From assembly GCA_017447005.1 (NCBI GenBank), contig JAFSOM010000464.1, positions 1-16,345 of the forward strand: a stretch of 16,345 nt of DNA. The letters run 5' to 3'. The position numbers and the translations under genes were made by a program. Source of the DNA: Oscillibacter sp. GTDB taxonomy: Bacteria > Bacillota > Clostridia > Oscillospirales > Oscillospiraceae. A model generated the notes under the pieces. The model had not been told where the DNA came from. It saw only the letters and a list, made by a program, of their open reading frames with translations, and searched no databases. Of this stretch, positions 6,829 to 15,227 are shown piece after piece; positions within the stretch are counted from its first letter, which is position 1; every line of letters begins with the position of its first letter.

Positions 6829-8390
6829 CTGTCGCCGTCGGGGACGCCGCCGTAGAGTTCCACGGACGCCTGTATTGGAGAATACGTGAAGCGGTCGAAC
6901 GGGAACAGTTTCCAGCGCGCCGCGCCCGGTACGCGGAACGTCTCTTCCGGGTAGTCGTCGACATCCCCCGCCAGAATCGGCAAGGTATTCGGTTCGCGGT
7001 CGAGGGCCACGGGCGGCGATACGTCCAGCGCGGCTAAAAACGCGCCGTTTTCGTCGTAAGCCGCCGCGAACAACGCGGGCGTGGGGCCGTCAATTTCCGA
7101 CAATTCCTGCCGGTAGAGCGTGACTTGGTGGGACAGATTCCCGGTCGCCGCCGAGAGCAAATGACCCGCGTGAAGCGTGCCGTAGCCGTAGGAGGTATCA
7201 TAACCCGCGTCCCCGGCGTCGCGGACGGTATCCCGCAGGAGGTCGCGGAACTCCGCCGCGCTCATATCGGGCCGCGCCGAAAGCGTCAGGGCCGCCGCCG
7301 CCGTCACCATCGGCGCGGCATAGGAGGTGCCGTAGCCGCTGACGTACTTTGTCGCGTTGGAATAGGACGGCCCGCGCAGATTCTGCCCCGGAGCGCATAC
7401 GTACACGCTCGCGTTGCGGTAGGAAAAGTAGCTGAGGGACAAATCCGAACCTATGGAACCGACGCCAATCACTTCCGGATAAGCCGCCGGATAATTGAGC
7501 GGGTCGCCGTTGGGGTTATGACTGCCGCTCAACAGATTCCCCGCCGCCGCAACCATAATAACCCCGGCTTTGTCCGCGTACTCAATGGCTTTGCGCAGTA
7601 CGGCGGAATCCTTCTCAATGCCAAGACTTAGGTTGATTACCTGACAATGCCACGTATCCACGGCGTCATAAATGGCCTCGGCGATATTGGCGATACTGCC
7701 GTTTTTGCCCTCAAAGCATTTCAGGGGCACGAGTTCCACATCAGGGGCCAGTCCGACAAGTCCGGCGTTGTTTTCCGCCGCCGCGATAAGCCCGCTGACG
7801 AACGTCCCATGGCCCAGCGTGTCGACAACATTGGAGCGGTTCGCGTCCGTTTTGCTCACGCAGTAGTTGGCGCCGCCGAGAACCTTGACGCCCTGAAATT
7901 CCTGATGTTCCGTGTAGAGGCCGGAATCGATGATTCCCACGCGGACGCCGCCGCCGCGAATGCCCTGAGCGCGTACCCAGTCCATATCAAGCGCGGACAT
8001 ATACCACTGGTATTCGTCGCCGGAGGCGTCCAGCAGAACGGCGTCGTCCTGCGCGGAATCGTCGCCGGCGTTCTGTAACGTGGGCGTATCGTCCAGCGTC
8101 ACGACGTAATTCGGCTCGACGCTGCGCAGTACGCCCCAAGCGCGCAATATATTGACGGTTGAGGCGTCCGGGGCCTGATAGACGCTCGCCGGGGCGTAGA
8201 CCTCGCTCATCTCGGGGAAACTCGGGTCGGAGGCCGAAAGCAACCGGACGGGCACATCAATTTCCACAATATAGCCGTCAATTTCGGGTTCCGGGGCCGG
8301 GGGGACGGCGGTTTCCTCGGCGCGGGCCGCCGTTCCCAACAGACAGGTCGCCAAAAGAGCGATTGTCAAAAGGTAGCGTAAGAGTTTCAA
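6822..8390 (-). CDS. Secreted subtilisin-like serine protease (S8 family)
   Basis: This 522-residue preproprotein has a signal peptide (MKLLRYLLTIALLATCLLG, likely cleavage after ARA at residue 24). A propeptide of about 100-125 residues follows, containing the inhibitor-like VEPNYVV. The catalytic domain then shows Asp155 (GIIDSG), His194 (LGHGTFVSG), oxyanion Asn285 (AAAGN) and Ser356 (GTSYAAPM). A C-terminal segment of about 100 residues (420-522) has no recognisable domain, and there is no membrane or SLH anchor, so the enzyme is probably released. The start is a TTG (8388-8390) with GGGAGG about 10 nt upstream. It follows the SLH/transglutaminase gene by 93 nt on the same strand and may cleave or mature surface proteins. 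The LATC in the signal region is not a good lipobox. Confidence 0.93.
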   Translation of the reverse strand: MKLLRYLLTIALLATCLLGTAARAEETAVPPAPEPEIDGYIVEIDVPVRLLSASDPSFPEMSEVYAPASVYQAPDASTVNILRAWGVLRSVEPNYVVTLDDTPTLQNAGDDSAQDDAVLLDASGDEYQWYMSALDMDWVRAQGIRGGGVRVGIIDSGLYTEHQEFQGVKVLGGANYCVSKTDANRSNVVDTLGHGTFVSGLIAAAENNAGLVGLAPDVELVPLKCFEGKNGSIANIAEAIYDAVDTWHCQVINLSLGIEKDSAVLRKAIEYADKAGVIMVAAAGNLLSGSHNPNGDPLNYPAAYPEVIGVGSIGSDLSLSYFSYRNASVYVCAPGQNLRGPSYSNATKYVSGYGTSYAAPMVTAAAALTLSARPDMSAAEFRDLLRDTVRDAGDAGYDTSYGYGTLHAGHLLSAATGNLSHQVTLYRQELSEIDGPTPALFAAAYDENGAFLAALDVSPPVALDREPNTLPILAGDVDDYPEETFRVPGAARWKLFPFDRFTYSPIQASVELYGGVPDGDSP

Positions 8391-8397
8391 AAAGAAT

Positions 8398-8447
8398 CCG
8401 CCTCCCGTCGCGCCGCCCCCACCCGACGCCGCGCCGGATGGAGGCGG
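8398..8447 (-). promoter_or_regulatory. Inverted repeat that could cover the subtilase ribosome binding site
   Basis: GGAGGCGG and CCGCCTCC (8-bp perfect arms at 8398-8405 and 8440-8447) flank a GC-rich loop. In the minus-strand message the downstream arm is the GGAGG of the subtilase ribosome binding site. Pairing would hide it. There is no U-tract, so this is not a terminator. Confidence 0.4.
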
Positions 8448-8483
8448 TATGATGATTCAAGATTATGGTTGGATAAGGAAAGA

Positions 8484-11093
8484 TTAGAGCGTGTTGTCCG
8501 CCGCCGCGACGCTGTCGCCGTTATCGGGGGCCGCGACACTGTCGCCGCCGTCCGGAGTTGTCGCGCCGTCATCTATGGCGTCCGTACTAGGCGGCGCGTC
8601 CGGCGTCGGGTAGGAAGGGGGGGTGAGCGTCCCGCCCGTCTCCACCAGATGACGGTACAAAAACGTGACAATCTGTCCGCGTGAGCAGGTGCGTTCCGGC
8701 TCGAAGGTATACTGCGTGGTGCCGGTGGTAATCCCGCGTGAGACCGCCCACGCGACCGCGTCGGCGTAGTCCATATAGTTGGGCACGTCGTCAAAGGGAT
8801 TGAGATTGCCGCCGGGACTTCCGGCCAGTATCCAAAAGTACATCATGACCGTGGCGCGGGTGCAGGGGGTATCGGGTTCGAAGGCGGGCGTACTGACAAG
8901 GCCGCGCTCCGCCGCCCAAATCGCGGGACGGTAATAGTAGACGCCCGGGGCCACGTCGGGGAAGGGATTGGGGCTGAAAACTTCCGGCTCTCCGGCGGCG
9001 CGGTAAAGGAAGGTCAGAATCTGCGCCCGGGTACAAGTATCGTGGGGGCTGAAGGTTGTGGGGGAAGTGCCGTTCGTCACGCCCTTGGAGACCGCCCACG
9101 CGACGGGCTGTTCATAGTACGCGCCGCGCTCCACGTCGGCGAAGCTCGCCGCCTCGTACACCGCCGACAGGTACAGGCCCTCGGAGGGCATAAGGAAGGT
9201 AGCGATTGCGGACGACAAGCCGCCTTCCGTGAAGGTCAGTCCGGCGGCGCCGCCCCAGCTTAGGAAACGTTGTCCGGCGGGCGCGGGGTTGGCCGTCAGG
9301 CGCACAGCGATTCCGGCGGGGGCCTCCGTAAAGTCGGCGTAGCCGTTCGTGACGCGTACCGGATACGTCACCGACCAGTCGGCGTTCTCGGGGGCCGTGA
9401 CGGGCGATTCCGTCGGGGCGGGAGCGTTCCCGCCGACGTTCCCCGCGTCCGGGATTGTCCCGGCGTTGGGGGTTGGCGTCGTCGCGCCGTTATCGGTTAC
9501 TCCGCTGTCGCTTGGCGGATTCTGCGCGGCGGCGTTCCCGCTGATTTTCAGGTAGTCCACTTCCGTGAGAATCAGAATCTCCTCGGCCTCGTAAGCGTTC
9601 TCAAGGTTCGTATAGCGCAGGGCGGTTTCGCCGTTGCGCTGGAAAACGTATGTCCGGGCGCCGTTCCGTACCGTCTGTTCGGACGGCGCCTTGAAGAACA
9701 GCCAATCCCGCGGCACGTTTTCCACGTCGCAGTTGGTCAAGTCGACGAGCCAGTAACGCCCGTTGATTCTGACGTGATTCCACATATGCGGCCCGGGCTT
9801 TCCGGTACGGTCAATCAAATCGCCCGTAATGATATAGGACGCGACATCGCCGGAAAAGTTCGTCAGCTCGCAGAGGTATTGAAAGGCTTTGGCGTAGCCC
9901 TCGCAGACGACATTCGTAGAGGCGTCGCCGTCAAAGACGCGGATTAACTGCCAAGGGCCGTTACCGTAGGCCTCGGAACCCAGCCTCGCGGCGTCATGGT
10001 CATAGGATACGGCGTCGCAGACATAATCCCGGTAGGCGGTGAGCTTTTCGAAGTCGGAGCGGCTTTTGTTGGCGTCCACGACTTTTTGCGCGTTCGCCGC
10101 GATATTCGCCGCCTGTTTCGCAAGGGACGTGTCGATTCTATAGTTGTAATAGTTGTCATCGTCGGCGCTCTTGGCGTAATTCTCCGCGACCATCATTTCC
10201 ACGTCCAGATAGGCGTCGTCGGAGAATGAAAAGCCCCGGCTTTCGTTATAGCGGACAGACCAGTGATAAGTCCAATGGGCGGCGGCGCTGTCCGCGCCCT
10301 CATAGGACTTGGCGAACCAGTACAATTCATAGGGACAGTCGGCGAGCAGTTTGTCCATAATGGACGAGCTGGACTTCTGACGGTCATGCCCGATAGCGCG
10401 GTAAAGCGGCTCCCATACGGCGTCCCATGTGGCGTCGGTAAGCTGTCCGGAAGAATCCTTCTGGATGTTTACGCCGAGTTCCGCCGCCGTCCACGACTTC
10501 CCGCCCAGTCCCAAGGCGGACGCGGTAAAGCGGAAGATGGTCTCCTCCTGACTGCCCGCCGCGACTTTGCGGATGTTCTCTTTGAGCAGGTCATAGAGTT
10601 TCCGGTCGAACCCTTGCAGATGTTTCCCGGCGTTGACGGACGCGTACTGCTCGACATCCGCCGACGCTTTCCCGCCGTACTGCGCTACGTTCGGGAGGGA
10701 CGCCGACGCGGATTTCAGATAGCCGTACCATAGCGCGTCATTGTCCGCAGACGCTTTCCCGGTACGGGGCGCGGTCGGCGTCGCCGCGACGCCGATTTCG
10801 TCCGTTATGATACGGCTTTCCCCGCCGTCCGTCACGGCGACGTTTCCGCCGTCCGTCACGGCGACGCTTACGCTTTCCGTCACGCCGACGCCTACGCTTT
10901 CCGCCACGCTTACGCTTGCGCCGTCCGTCACGCCGACGCCTACGCTTTCCGTCACGCTTACGCCGAGTTCCGACGCGTCACGGCTTACGTTGTCGCGGCG
11001 GGCCGTCAGGGGTACGGAATCCGCCGCCCGCGCCGGACATAACAGAGACGCTATCAGGGCCAGACATAAAAACGCGTTTTTGTAGTATGTCAC
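8484..11093 (-). CDS. Secreted SLH-domain protein with transglutaminase-like domain
   Basis: This 869-residue protein begins with a signal peptide (cleavage near ARA at 21-23). Residues 43-92 are a valine-rich octapeptide repeat (VGVGVTDG, VGVGVTES). A helical region follows, then a transglutaminase-like core with the apparent triad Cys397 (VVCEGYAKAF), His440 (HMWNHVRI) and Asp451 (YWLVDLTNCD). A Pro/Thr/Gly-rich linker (520-570) leads to an InlB-B-repeat-like domain (571-648). Three SLH repeats (about 650-700, 710-757, 767-815) would hold it on the cell wall, and an acidic tail ends it. Whether it acts as a transglutaminase, protease or peptide cyclase is not shown. The GTG start (11091-11093) has GGGGG upstream and lies only 12 nt after the ribH stop, so it is likely co-transcribed with the rib genes. 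The subtilase follows. Confidence 0.9.
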   Translation of the reverse strand: MTYYKNAFLCLALIASLLCPARAADSVPLTARRDNVSRDASELGVSVTESVGVGVTDGASVSVAESVGVGVTESVSVAVTDGGNVAVTDGGESRIITDEIGVAATPTAPRTGKASADNDALWYGYLKSASASLPNVAQYGGKASADVEQYASVNAGKHLQGFDRKLYDLLKENIRKVAAGSQEETIFRFTASALGLGGKSWTAAELGVNIQKDSSGQLTDATWDAVWEPLYRAIGHDRQKSSSSIMDKLLADCPYELYWFAKSYEGADSAAAHWTYHWSVRYNESRGFSFSDDAYLDVEMMVAENYAKSADDDNYYNYRIDTSLAKQAANIAANAQKVVDANKSRSDFEKLTAYRDYVCDAVSYDHDAARLGSEAYGNGPWQLIRVFDGDASTNVVCEGYAKAFQYLCELTNFSGDVASYIITGDLIDRTGKPGPHMWNHVRINGRYWLVDLTNCDVENVPRDWLFFKAPSEQTVRNGARTYVFQRNGETALRYTNLENAYEAEEILILTEVDYLKISGNAAAQNPPSDSGVTDNGATTPTPNAGTIPDAGNVGGNAPAPTESPVTAPENADWSVTYPVRVTNGYADFTEAPAGIAVRLTANPAPAGQRFLSWGGAAGLTFTEGGLSSAIATFLMPSEGLYLSAVYEAASFADVERGAYYEQPVAWAVSKGVTNGTSPTTFSPHDTCTRAQILTFLYRAAGEPEVFSPNPFPDVAPGVYYYRPAIWAAERGLVSTPAFEPDTPCTRATVMMYFWILAGSPGGNLNPFDDVPNYMDYADAVAWAVSRGITTGTTQYTFEPERTCSRGQIVTFLYRHLVETGGTLTPPSYPTPDAPPSTDAIDDGATTPDGGDSVAAPDNGDSVAAADNTL
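10818..10968 (-). repeat. 24-nt in-frame repeats coding for VxVTE octapeptides
   Basis: On the minus strand units such as GGCGTAAGCGTGACGGAAAG recur, mostly 24 nt long with one shorter unit. They encode residues 43-92 of the SLH protein with pattern V-x-V-T-[ED]-[SG]. The alternating valines suggest beta-strand. The sense sequence is very close to the repeat at the start of yfmH. Confidence 0.8.
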
Positions 11094-11105
11094 CGCACAT
11101 CCCCC

Positions 11106-11594
11106 TTACTGAGAAAATCCCGAAACGGTTTCTCCCATGGCCCGGCCCAGATTGACCATCTCAATCGCGCCTACCGCGCAGTCGGCGCCCTTATTGCCGG
11201 CCTTGGTTCCGGCGCGTTCAATGGCCTGTTCGATGTTGTCGGTGGTCAGCACGCCGAACAATACCGGAACGTTGGTCGCCAGCGACGCCGCCGCGATTCC
11301 CTTGGAAACCTCGCTGCATACGTATTGATAGTGGTCAGTAGAGCCGCGAATCACCGCGCCCAGCGCTATCACCGCGTCATACTTGCCGCTTCGGGCCATA
11401 CGCGTGGCGATAAGCGGAATCTCGAACGCGCCCGGAACCCACGCTACGGAAATGTCGTCGGGGCTGACGCCGTGCCGGAGTAACGTATCCTCACAGCCGC
11501 CGAGCAGTTTGGAGACGATGAACTCGTTGAACCGCGCCGCCACAATCCCGACGCGTATGCCTTCGCCGTTGAGTTTGCCTTCGTAAATCTTCAT
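11106..11594 (-). CDS. ribH: 6,7-dimethyl-8-ribityllumazine synthase
   Basis: This 162-residue protein condenses 5-amino-6-ribitylaminouracil with 3,4-dihydroxy-2-butanone 4-phosphate, the penultimate step of riboflavin synthesis. Family motifs are RFNEFI (21-26), WVPGAFEIP (52-60), GAVIRGSTDHY (79-89) with the catalytic His88, and FGVLTTDNIEQAIERAG. The length is standard for the icosahedral enzyme. The ATG has AAGGAGG 7 nt upstream. It is the fourth rib gene and the last before the SLH protein; substrates come from RibD and RibBA and the product goes to RibE. Confidence 0.97.
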   Translation of the reverse strand: MKIYEGKLNGEGIRVGIVAARFNEFIVSKLLGGCEDTLLRHGVSPDDISVAWVPGAFEIPLIATRMARSGKYDAVIALGAVIRGSTDHYQYVCSEVSKGIAAASLATNVPVLFGVLTTDNIEQAIERAGTKAGNKGADCAVGAIEMVNLGRAMGETVSGFSQ

Positions 11595-11626
11595 TAGATT
11601 GCCTCCTTATGAGTCATGCCGTTGAT

Positions 11627-11687
11627 TGCCCCCCTCTGTCGCCTTACGGCGACATCTCCCCCCGTTCCGGAGGGCGACTTGGGGCGC
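11627..11687. repeat. Palindromic repeat element in the ribBA-ribH gap
   Basis: A GCCCCCCTCTGTCGCC arm and a GGCGACTTGGGGCG arm form imperfect outer inverted repeats. Inside is a perfect GTCGCC-TTAC-GGCGAC hairpin (11638-11653). The sequence style matches small non-coding palindromes scattered in gut clostridia; genome copy number cannot be seen here. The rest of the gap (11688-11749) shows no gene. Confidence 0.6.
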
Positions 11688-11749
11688 TTTATTTGTTCAG
11701 TCATATTTATTTTTCCGCAGTTCCTAAGTTGCGAAAAGTCGGAAAGCGG

Positions 11750-12949
11750 TCAGTAATTCAGATAATGTCCCATGCGCTTTTGCTTCGTGCGCAGATAGAA
11801 TAAGTCGTCGGCGGTGGCCTCCATTTGAATCGGGACGCGCTCGACAATCGACAAGCCGAAATCCGAGAGCTGATAGACTTTATCGGGGTTATTCGTCAGC
11901 AGTCGCATGGTACGGACGCCCAAATCCCGCAGAATCTGCGCCCCGATATAGTATTCCCGTAAGTCGGCGTCAAAGCCTAACGCTAAATTGGCCTCCAACG
12001 TATCCATGCCCTCATCCTGCAAGGCGTAGGCGCGGAGTTTGTTGAGCAGGCCGATTCCGCGGCCCTCCTGACGCATATAGAGCAGTACGCCGCGGCCCTC
12101 CTTTTCGATTTGCGTCATAGCCGACGCCAGTTGCTGTCCGCAGTCGCAACGCAACGACCCGAACGTGTCGCCCGTCAGACACTCCGAGTGTACGCGGCAG
12201 AGGACGTTTTCGCCGTCGCCGATGTCGCCCTTGACCAGCGCAACGTGATGTTCGCCGTTCAGCAGATTGCGGTAGCCGTAGGCCTGAAAATTGCCGTACT
12301 TCGTGGGCAGACGCGTCAGGGCTACCCGCTCCACGAGTTTTTCGTGACGCTTGCGGTAGTTCTGCAAGTCCTTAATCGTGATGAATACAAGGCCCCACTC
12401 TTGCGCCTTCTCCTGTAACTCCGCCGTGCGCATCATGGTTCCGTCGTCGCGCATAATCTCACAGCACAGCCCGCACGTTTTCAGACCCGCCAAGCGGAGT
12501 AAGTCAACGGTGGCTTCGGTGTGGCCGTTGCGCTCCAGTACGCCGTGGGGCTTGGCCAGTAACGGGAACATATGCCCCGGACGCCGGAAGTCTCCCGGTT
12601 TGGCGTCGTCGTCCACGCACTTCATCGCGGTTATCGAGCGTTCCGCCGCCGATATGCCGGTTGTCGTGGATACGTGGTCGACGGATACCGTGAACGCCGT
12701 CTCGTGATTGTCGCTGTTGTGGGAGACCATCTGCGGAAACTGTAATTTCCTTACGTACTCCTCCGACATGGGCATGCAAATCAGGCCCTTGGCGTGGACG
12801 GCCATAAAATTGACGTTCTCCAACGTGGCGAACTGCGCCGCGCAGATTAAATCGCCCTCATTTTCGCGGTCCTCGTCGTCGGAGACCATGATAAGTTTCC
12901 CCTGCCGGAGCGCCTCCAGCGCCTCCTCAATGGTGTTGTAATGGAACAT
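11750..12949 (-). CDS. ribBA: Bifunctional 3,4-dihydroxy-2-butanone 4-phosphate synthase / GTP cyclohydrolase II
   Basis: This 399-residue protein supplies both precursor branches of riboflavin. The N-terminal half makes dihydroxybutanone phosphate from ribulose 5-phosphate. It contains SDDEDRENEGDL (23-34, acidic metal loop), STTTGISAAERS (94-105) and RPGHMFPLLAK (123-133). The C-terminal half opens GTP. It has the zinc cysteines Cys257, Cys268 and Cys270 (ECLTGDTFGSLRCDC) and YMRQEGRGIGL (291-301). Both active sites look intact. The ATG is preceded by AAGGAG at 9 nt. Its position between ribE and ribH is the usual Gram-positive order. Confidence 0.97.
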   Translation of the reverse strand: MFHYNTIEEALEALRQGKLIMVSDDEDRENEGDLICAAQFATLENVNFMAVHAKGLICMPMSEEYVRKLQFPQMVSHNSDNHETAFTVSVDHVSTTTGISAAERSITAMKCVDDDAKPGDFRRPGHMFPLLAKPHGVLERNGHTEATVDLLRLAGLKTCGLCCEIMRDDGTMMRTAELQEKAQEWGLVFITIKDLQNYRKRHEKLVERVALTRLPTKYGNFQAYGYRNLLNGEHHVALVKGDIGDGENVLCRVHSECLTGDTFGSLRCDCGQQLASAMTQIEKEGRGVLLYMRQEGRGIGLLNKLRAYALQDEGMDTLEANLALGFDADLREYYIGAQILRDLGVRTMRLLTNNPDKVYQLSDFGLSIVERVPIQMEATADDLFYLRTKQKRMGHYLNY

Positions 12950-13035
12950 TCCGAAAAACTCCTTGCCGTGTCATATTGCCTCTGATAACGTCACGGCCTG
13001 CGCCGCGCCGCCTTCCTCATGCGGTATCAAATTTA

Positions 13036-13184
13036 CCCCTCATCCGTTACGGCTTACGCCGTGCCACCTTCCCCCAAGGAGGGAAGGCTTTTTAGCGCAA
13101 CCCCCAAGGTTTCAGAAGATGACGCTATAGGGTAATCCCTTCCCCCGGAACGGGGGAAGGTGGCGCGCAGCGCCGGATGAGGGC
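13036..13184. repeat. Palindromic repeat element in the ribE-ribBA gap
   Basis: About 150 bp with long inverted arms: CCCTCATCCG plus CCACCTTCCCCC on the left (13037-13075) and their reverse complement, GGGGGAAGGTGG then CGGATGAGGG, on the right (13152-13183). It has no coding capacity and resembles a MITE-like element common in gut Firmicutes. The remaining gap (12950-13035) holds nothing I can name. Confidence 0.75.
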
Positions 13185-13207
13185 AAGTTTCATTTAGCCT
13201 TACGCCG

Positions 13208-13846
13208 TCAAAACCCGTTCCGGGCTAAAAACTCGCGGGTGATATTGCTTTTCGCGGAATCGGGACGTAACAGAGATTCCACGTACTTTCCGATAATGTC
13301 GGTTTCGAGGTTGACGCCGCTCCCGACGCGCCGCGCCCCTAACGCCGTCACGCGCAGCGTATGCGGAATGACCGATACGGCGAAAGTATGCGCGTCGGCG
13401 GCGGCTACCGTCAGGCTGATACCGTCAATCGCAATCGAACCCTTTTCGACGATATAGCGGCGTAACGTCTGCGGGGCCTCCACGGTAAACCATACGGCGT
13501 TATCGTCGCGGCGGATGGCGGTAATTTTCCCCACGCCGTCAATATGGCCCGACACGATATGCCCTCCGAAACGTCCGTCCGCGGGCATGGCGCGTTCAAG
13601 GTTGACCACATCCCCCGCCGCCAACGCGCCCAGCGTGGAACGGTTCAAGGTTTCGTGCATAACGTCCGCCGTAAAGCCGCCGCTGTCTACGGTCGTGGCG
13701 GTCAGGCATACGCCGCTGACGGCTACGCTGTCGCCGATTTTCAGGTCGGAGAGAATCGCCGCCGCGCCGATGGACAGTACCGACGAATGCCGCCCGCGCT
13801 CCACGGCCCGTATTTTTCCGGTCTCCTCGATAATTCCTGTGAACAT
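13208..13846 (-). CDS. ribE: Riboflavin synthase alpha subunit
   Basis: This 212-residue protein converts two lumazine molecules into riboflavin and 5-amino-6-ribitylaminouracil. The sequence begins with the diagnostic MFTGIIEETGKI and has two tandem lumazine-binding beta-barrels (about 1-97 and 98-195). These are marked by SGVCLTAT in the first, SGHIDGVGKI at the junction, and DGISLTV in the second. The length fits the family. GAAGGGA lies before the ATG. It is the second gene of the rib operon. Confidence 0.96.
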   Translation of the reverse strand: MFTGIIEETGKIRAVERGRHSSVLSIGAAAILSDLKIGDSVAVSGVCLTATTVDSGGFTADVMHETLNRSTLGALAAGDVVNLERAMPADGRFGGHIVSGHIDGVGKITAIRRDDNAVWFTVEAPQTLRRYIVEKGSIAIDGISLTVAAADAHTFAVSVIPHTLRVTALGARRVGSGVNLETDIIGKYVESLLRPDSAKSNITREFLARNGF

Positions 13847-13873
13847 AGATTCCCTTCTTTACCAAGGCGCGAA

Positions 13874-13983
13874 AAACCCCTCCCCCTGTCCCCCTCCCCT
13901 TTCAGGGGCGGGAGAACGAATTTTGAAACGCAAAACGTTGCAAGTTCCGGGAAGTCACCCTGAAAGGGGGATTTAGGGGGTTA
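13874..13983. repeat. Palindromic repeat element in the ribD-ribE gap
   Basis: The left arm (13875-13907: AACCCCTCCCCCTG, then CCCCTTTCAGGG) and right arm (13958-13982: CCCTGAAAGGGGG, then TTTAGGGGGTT) are imperfect inverted repeats around about 50 bp of unique sequence. No coding. It differs in sequence from the elements in the other two rib gaps. Confidence 0.7.
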
Positions 13984-13992
13984 CGCGCAAAG

Positions 13993-15102
13993 TTACAGAT
14001 TGCCTTCAATCAGGAAATCGCCGTCAAGGGGCGTCATGGACACGTCGCGCAGACGGAACGCGCCGTCGGGGACTTCCACGCCTAACCCGGCAATCGGAGA
14101 CTTCGCCGCCGCGCCGCCAAACAGTTTCGGCGAAATATAAGCCTGTACGCGCTGGACAAGTCCCGCTTGCAGTACGGCCCAGTTCAGCGTCGCGCCGCCC
14201 TCTACAATCACGCTGTCGAGTTTCGCCGCGCCCAGACGCTCCATGAGTTCGTGAAGGTTGACGCGTCCGGCGCTGTCGGCGGGGAGTTCCCAGACTTCAC
14301 AGCCCATGGATTCAAACGCCGCTTTCTTTTCGGCGTCGGGCGTCACGGTTGCGAATATCGTGCGGACATCCCGCGCCGTCTGGACAAGCTGACAGTCCGT
14401 CGACGTTCGTAATTTGCTGTCGCAGACAATCCGCACGGGGTCGCGCCCGTTCTCGATACGGCACGTCAGCGCGGGATTATCCGCCGCGACGGTGCCCGCG
14501 CCCACCATGACGGCGGCGTAACGGTTGCGGTCTTCGTGTACGCGCTGACGCGCCGCCTCGCCCGTTATCCATTGAGAGGCGCCTGTGCGCGTGGCGATTT
14601 TCCCGTCGAGCGTCATGGCGTATTTGAGTACGACATACGGGCGGCCCGTGCGGATATAGTGGAAAAACACGGGGTTGAGCGCGTCGCACTCCGTCCGCAG
14701 GAACCCGGTTTCCACGTTCACGCCGTGTTCGCGCAGTTTGCGGATACCGGCCCCGGCGACTAACGGGTTGGGGTCGTCGGAACCGATAACCACCCGCGCA
14801 ATTCCGGCGGCTAGTATGGCGTCGGCGCATGGCGGCTGGTTGCCGTGATGGGCGCACGGCTCTAATGTGACGTACATCGTCGCGCCGTCGGTGGGGTCGG
14901 TACAATTTTGCAAGGCGGCGCGTTCGGCGTGCAGGTCGCCGTAACGGGCGTGATAGCCCACGCCAAGAATTTTATCATCCTTCGCAATCACGGCGCCTAC
15001 GACGGGATTGGGATTTGTCCGTCCGCGTCCGCGTTCGGCCAGCTTGATGGCAAGACGCATAAAACTTTGGTCTTGCGCGGCTCTGTTGTCCGTTTCGGGC
15101 AT
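13993..15102 (-). CDS. ribD: Bifunctional riboflavin biosynthesis deaminase/reductase
   Basis: This 369-residue protein carries out the second and third steps after GTP opening. The N-terminal deaminase has the zinc site His58-Ala-Glu60 and EPCAHHGNQPPC (Cys83, Cys92). The C-terminal reductase (about 153-369) has RPYVVLKYAMTLDGKIAT and VEGGATLNWAVL, with the NADPH/substrate residues of the family. The length is standard. The ATG follows GGAGG at 7 nt. It is the first gene after the FMN riboswitch, and its neighbours complete the pathway. Confidence 0.97.
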   Translation of the reverse strand: MPETDNRAAQDQSFMRLAIKLAERGRGRTNPNPVVGAVIAKDDKILGVGYHARYGDLHAERAALQNCTDPTDGATMYVTLEPCAHHGNQPPCADAILAAGIARVVIGSDDPNPLVAGAGIRKLREHGVNVETGFLRTECDALNPVFFHYIRTGRPYVVLKYAMTLDGKIATRTGASQWITGEAARQRVHEDRNRYAAVMVGAGTVAADNPALTCRIENGRDPVRIVCDSKLRTSTDCQLVQTARDVRTIFATVTPDAEKKAAFESMGCEVWELPADSAGRVNLHELMERLGAAKLDSVIVEGGATLNWAVLQAGLVQRVQAYISPKLFGGAAAKSPIAGLGVEVPDGAFRLRDVSMTPLDGDFLIEGNL

Positions 15103-15140
15103 AACGTCACCTCCAATTAACGAAAGGGCATACTTTCACG

Positions 15141-15193
15141 AAAAAACCTGAACGCGTCCAATAACGAAAAGCCCTGAACGCGTGTTCAGGGCT
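15141..15193 (-). terminator. Riboswitch-controlled terminator with duplicated 3' arm
   Basis: On the minus strand AGCCCTGAAC (plus 15184-15193) pairs with GTTCAGGGCT (15170-15179), followed by TTTCG. A second copy of the 3' arm, ACGCGTTCAGG (15147-15157), is followed by TTTTTT (15141-15146) and could pair with the same 5' arm. Either hairpin would stop transcription before ribD. The riboswitch 5' strand (TTCAGGGC, plus 15333-15340) is complementary to the terminator 5' arm, giving the antiterminator. Confidence 0.75.
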
Positions 15194-15227
15194 GACGCAA
15201 GCGAAACATGGACAGGCCAAGGCCCGC

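Noticed and set aside
6822..8390. Subtilase as a lipoprotein, from LATC in the signal peptide
   Set aside because: Thr before Cys is a poor lipobox, and a normal signal peptidase I site (ARA) follows.
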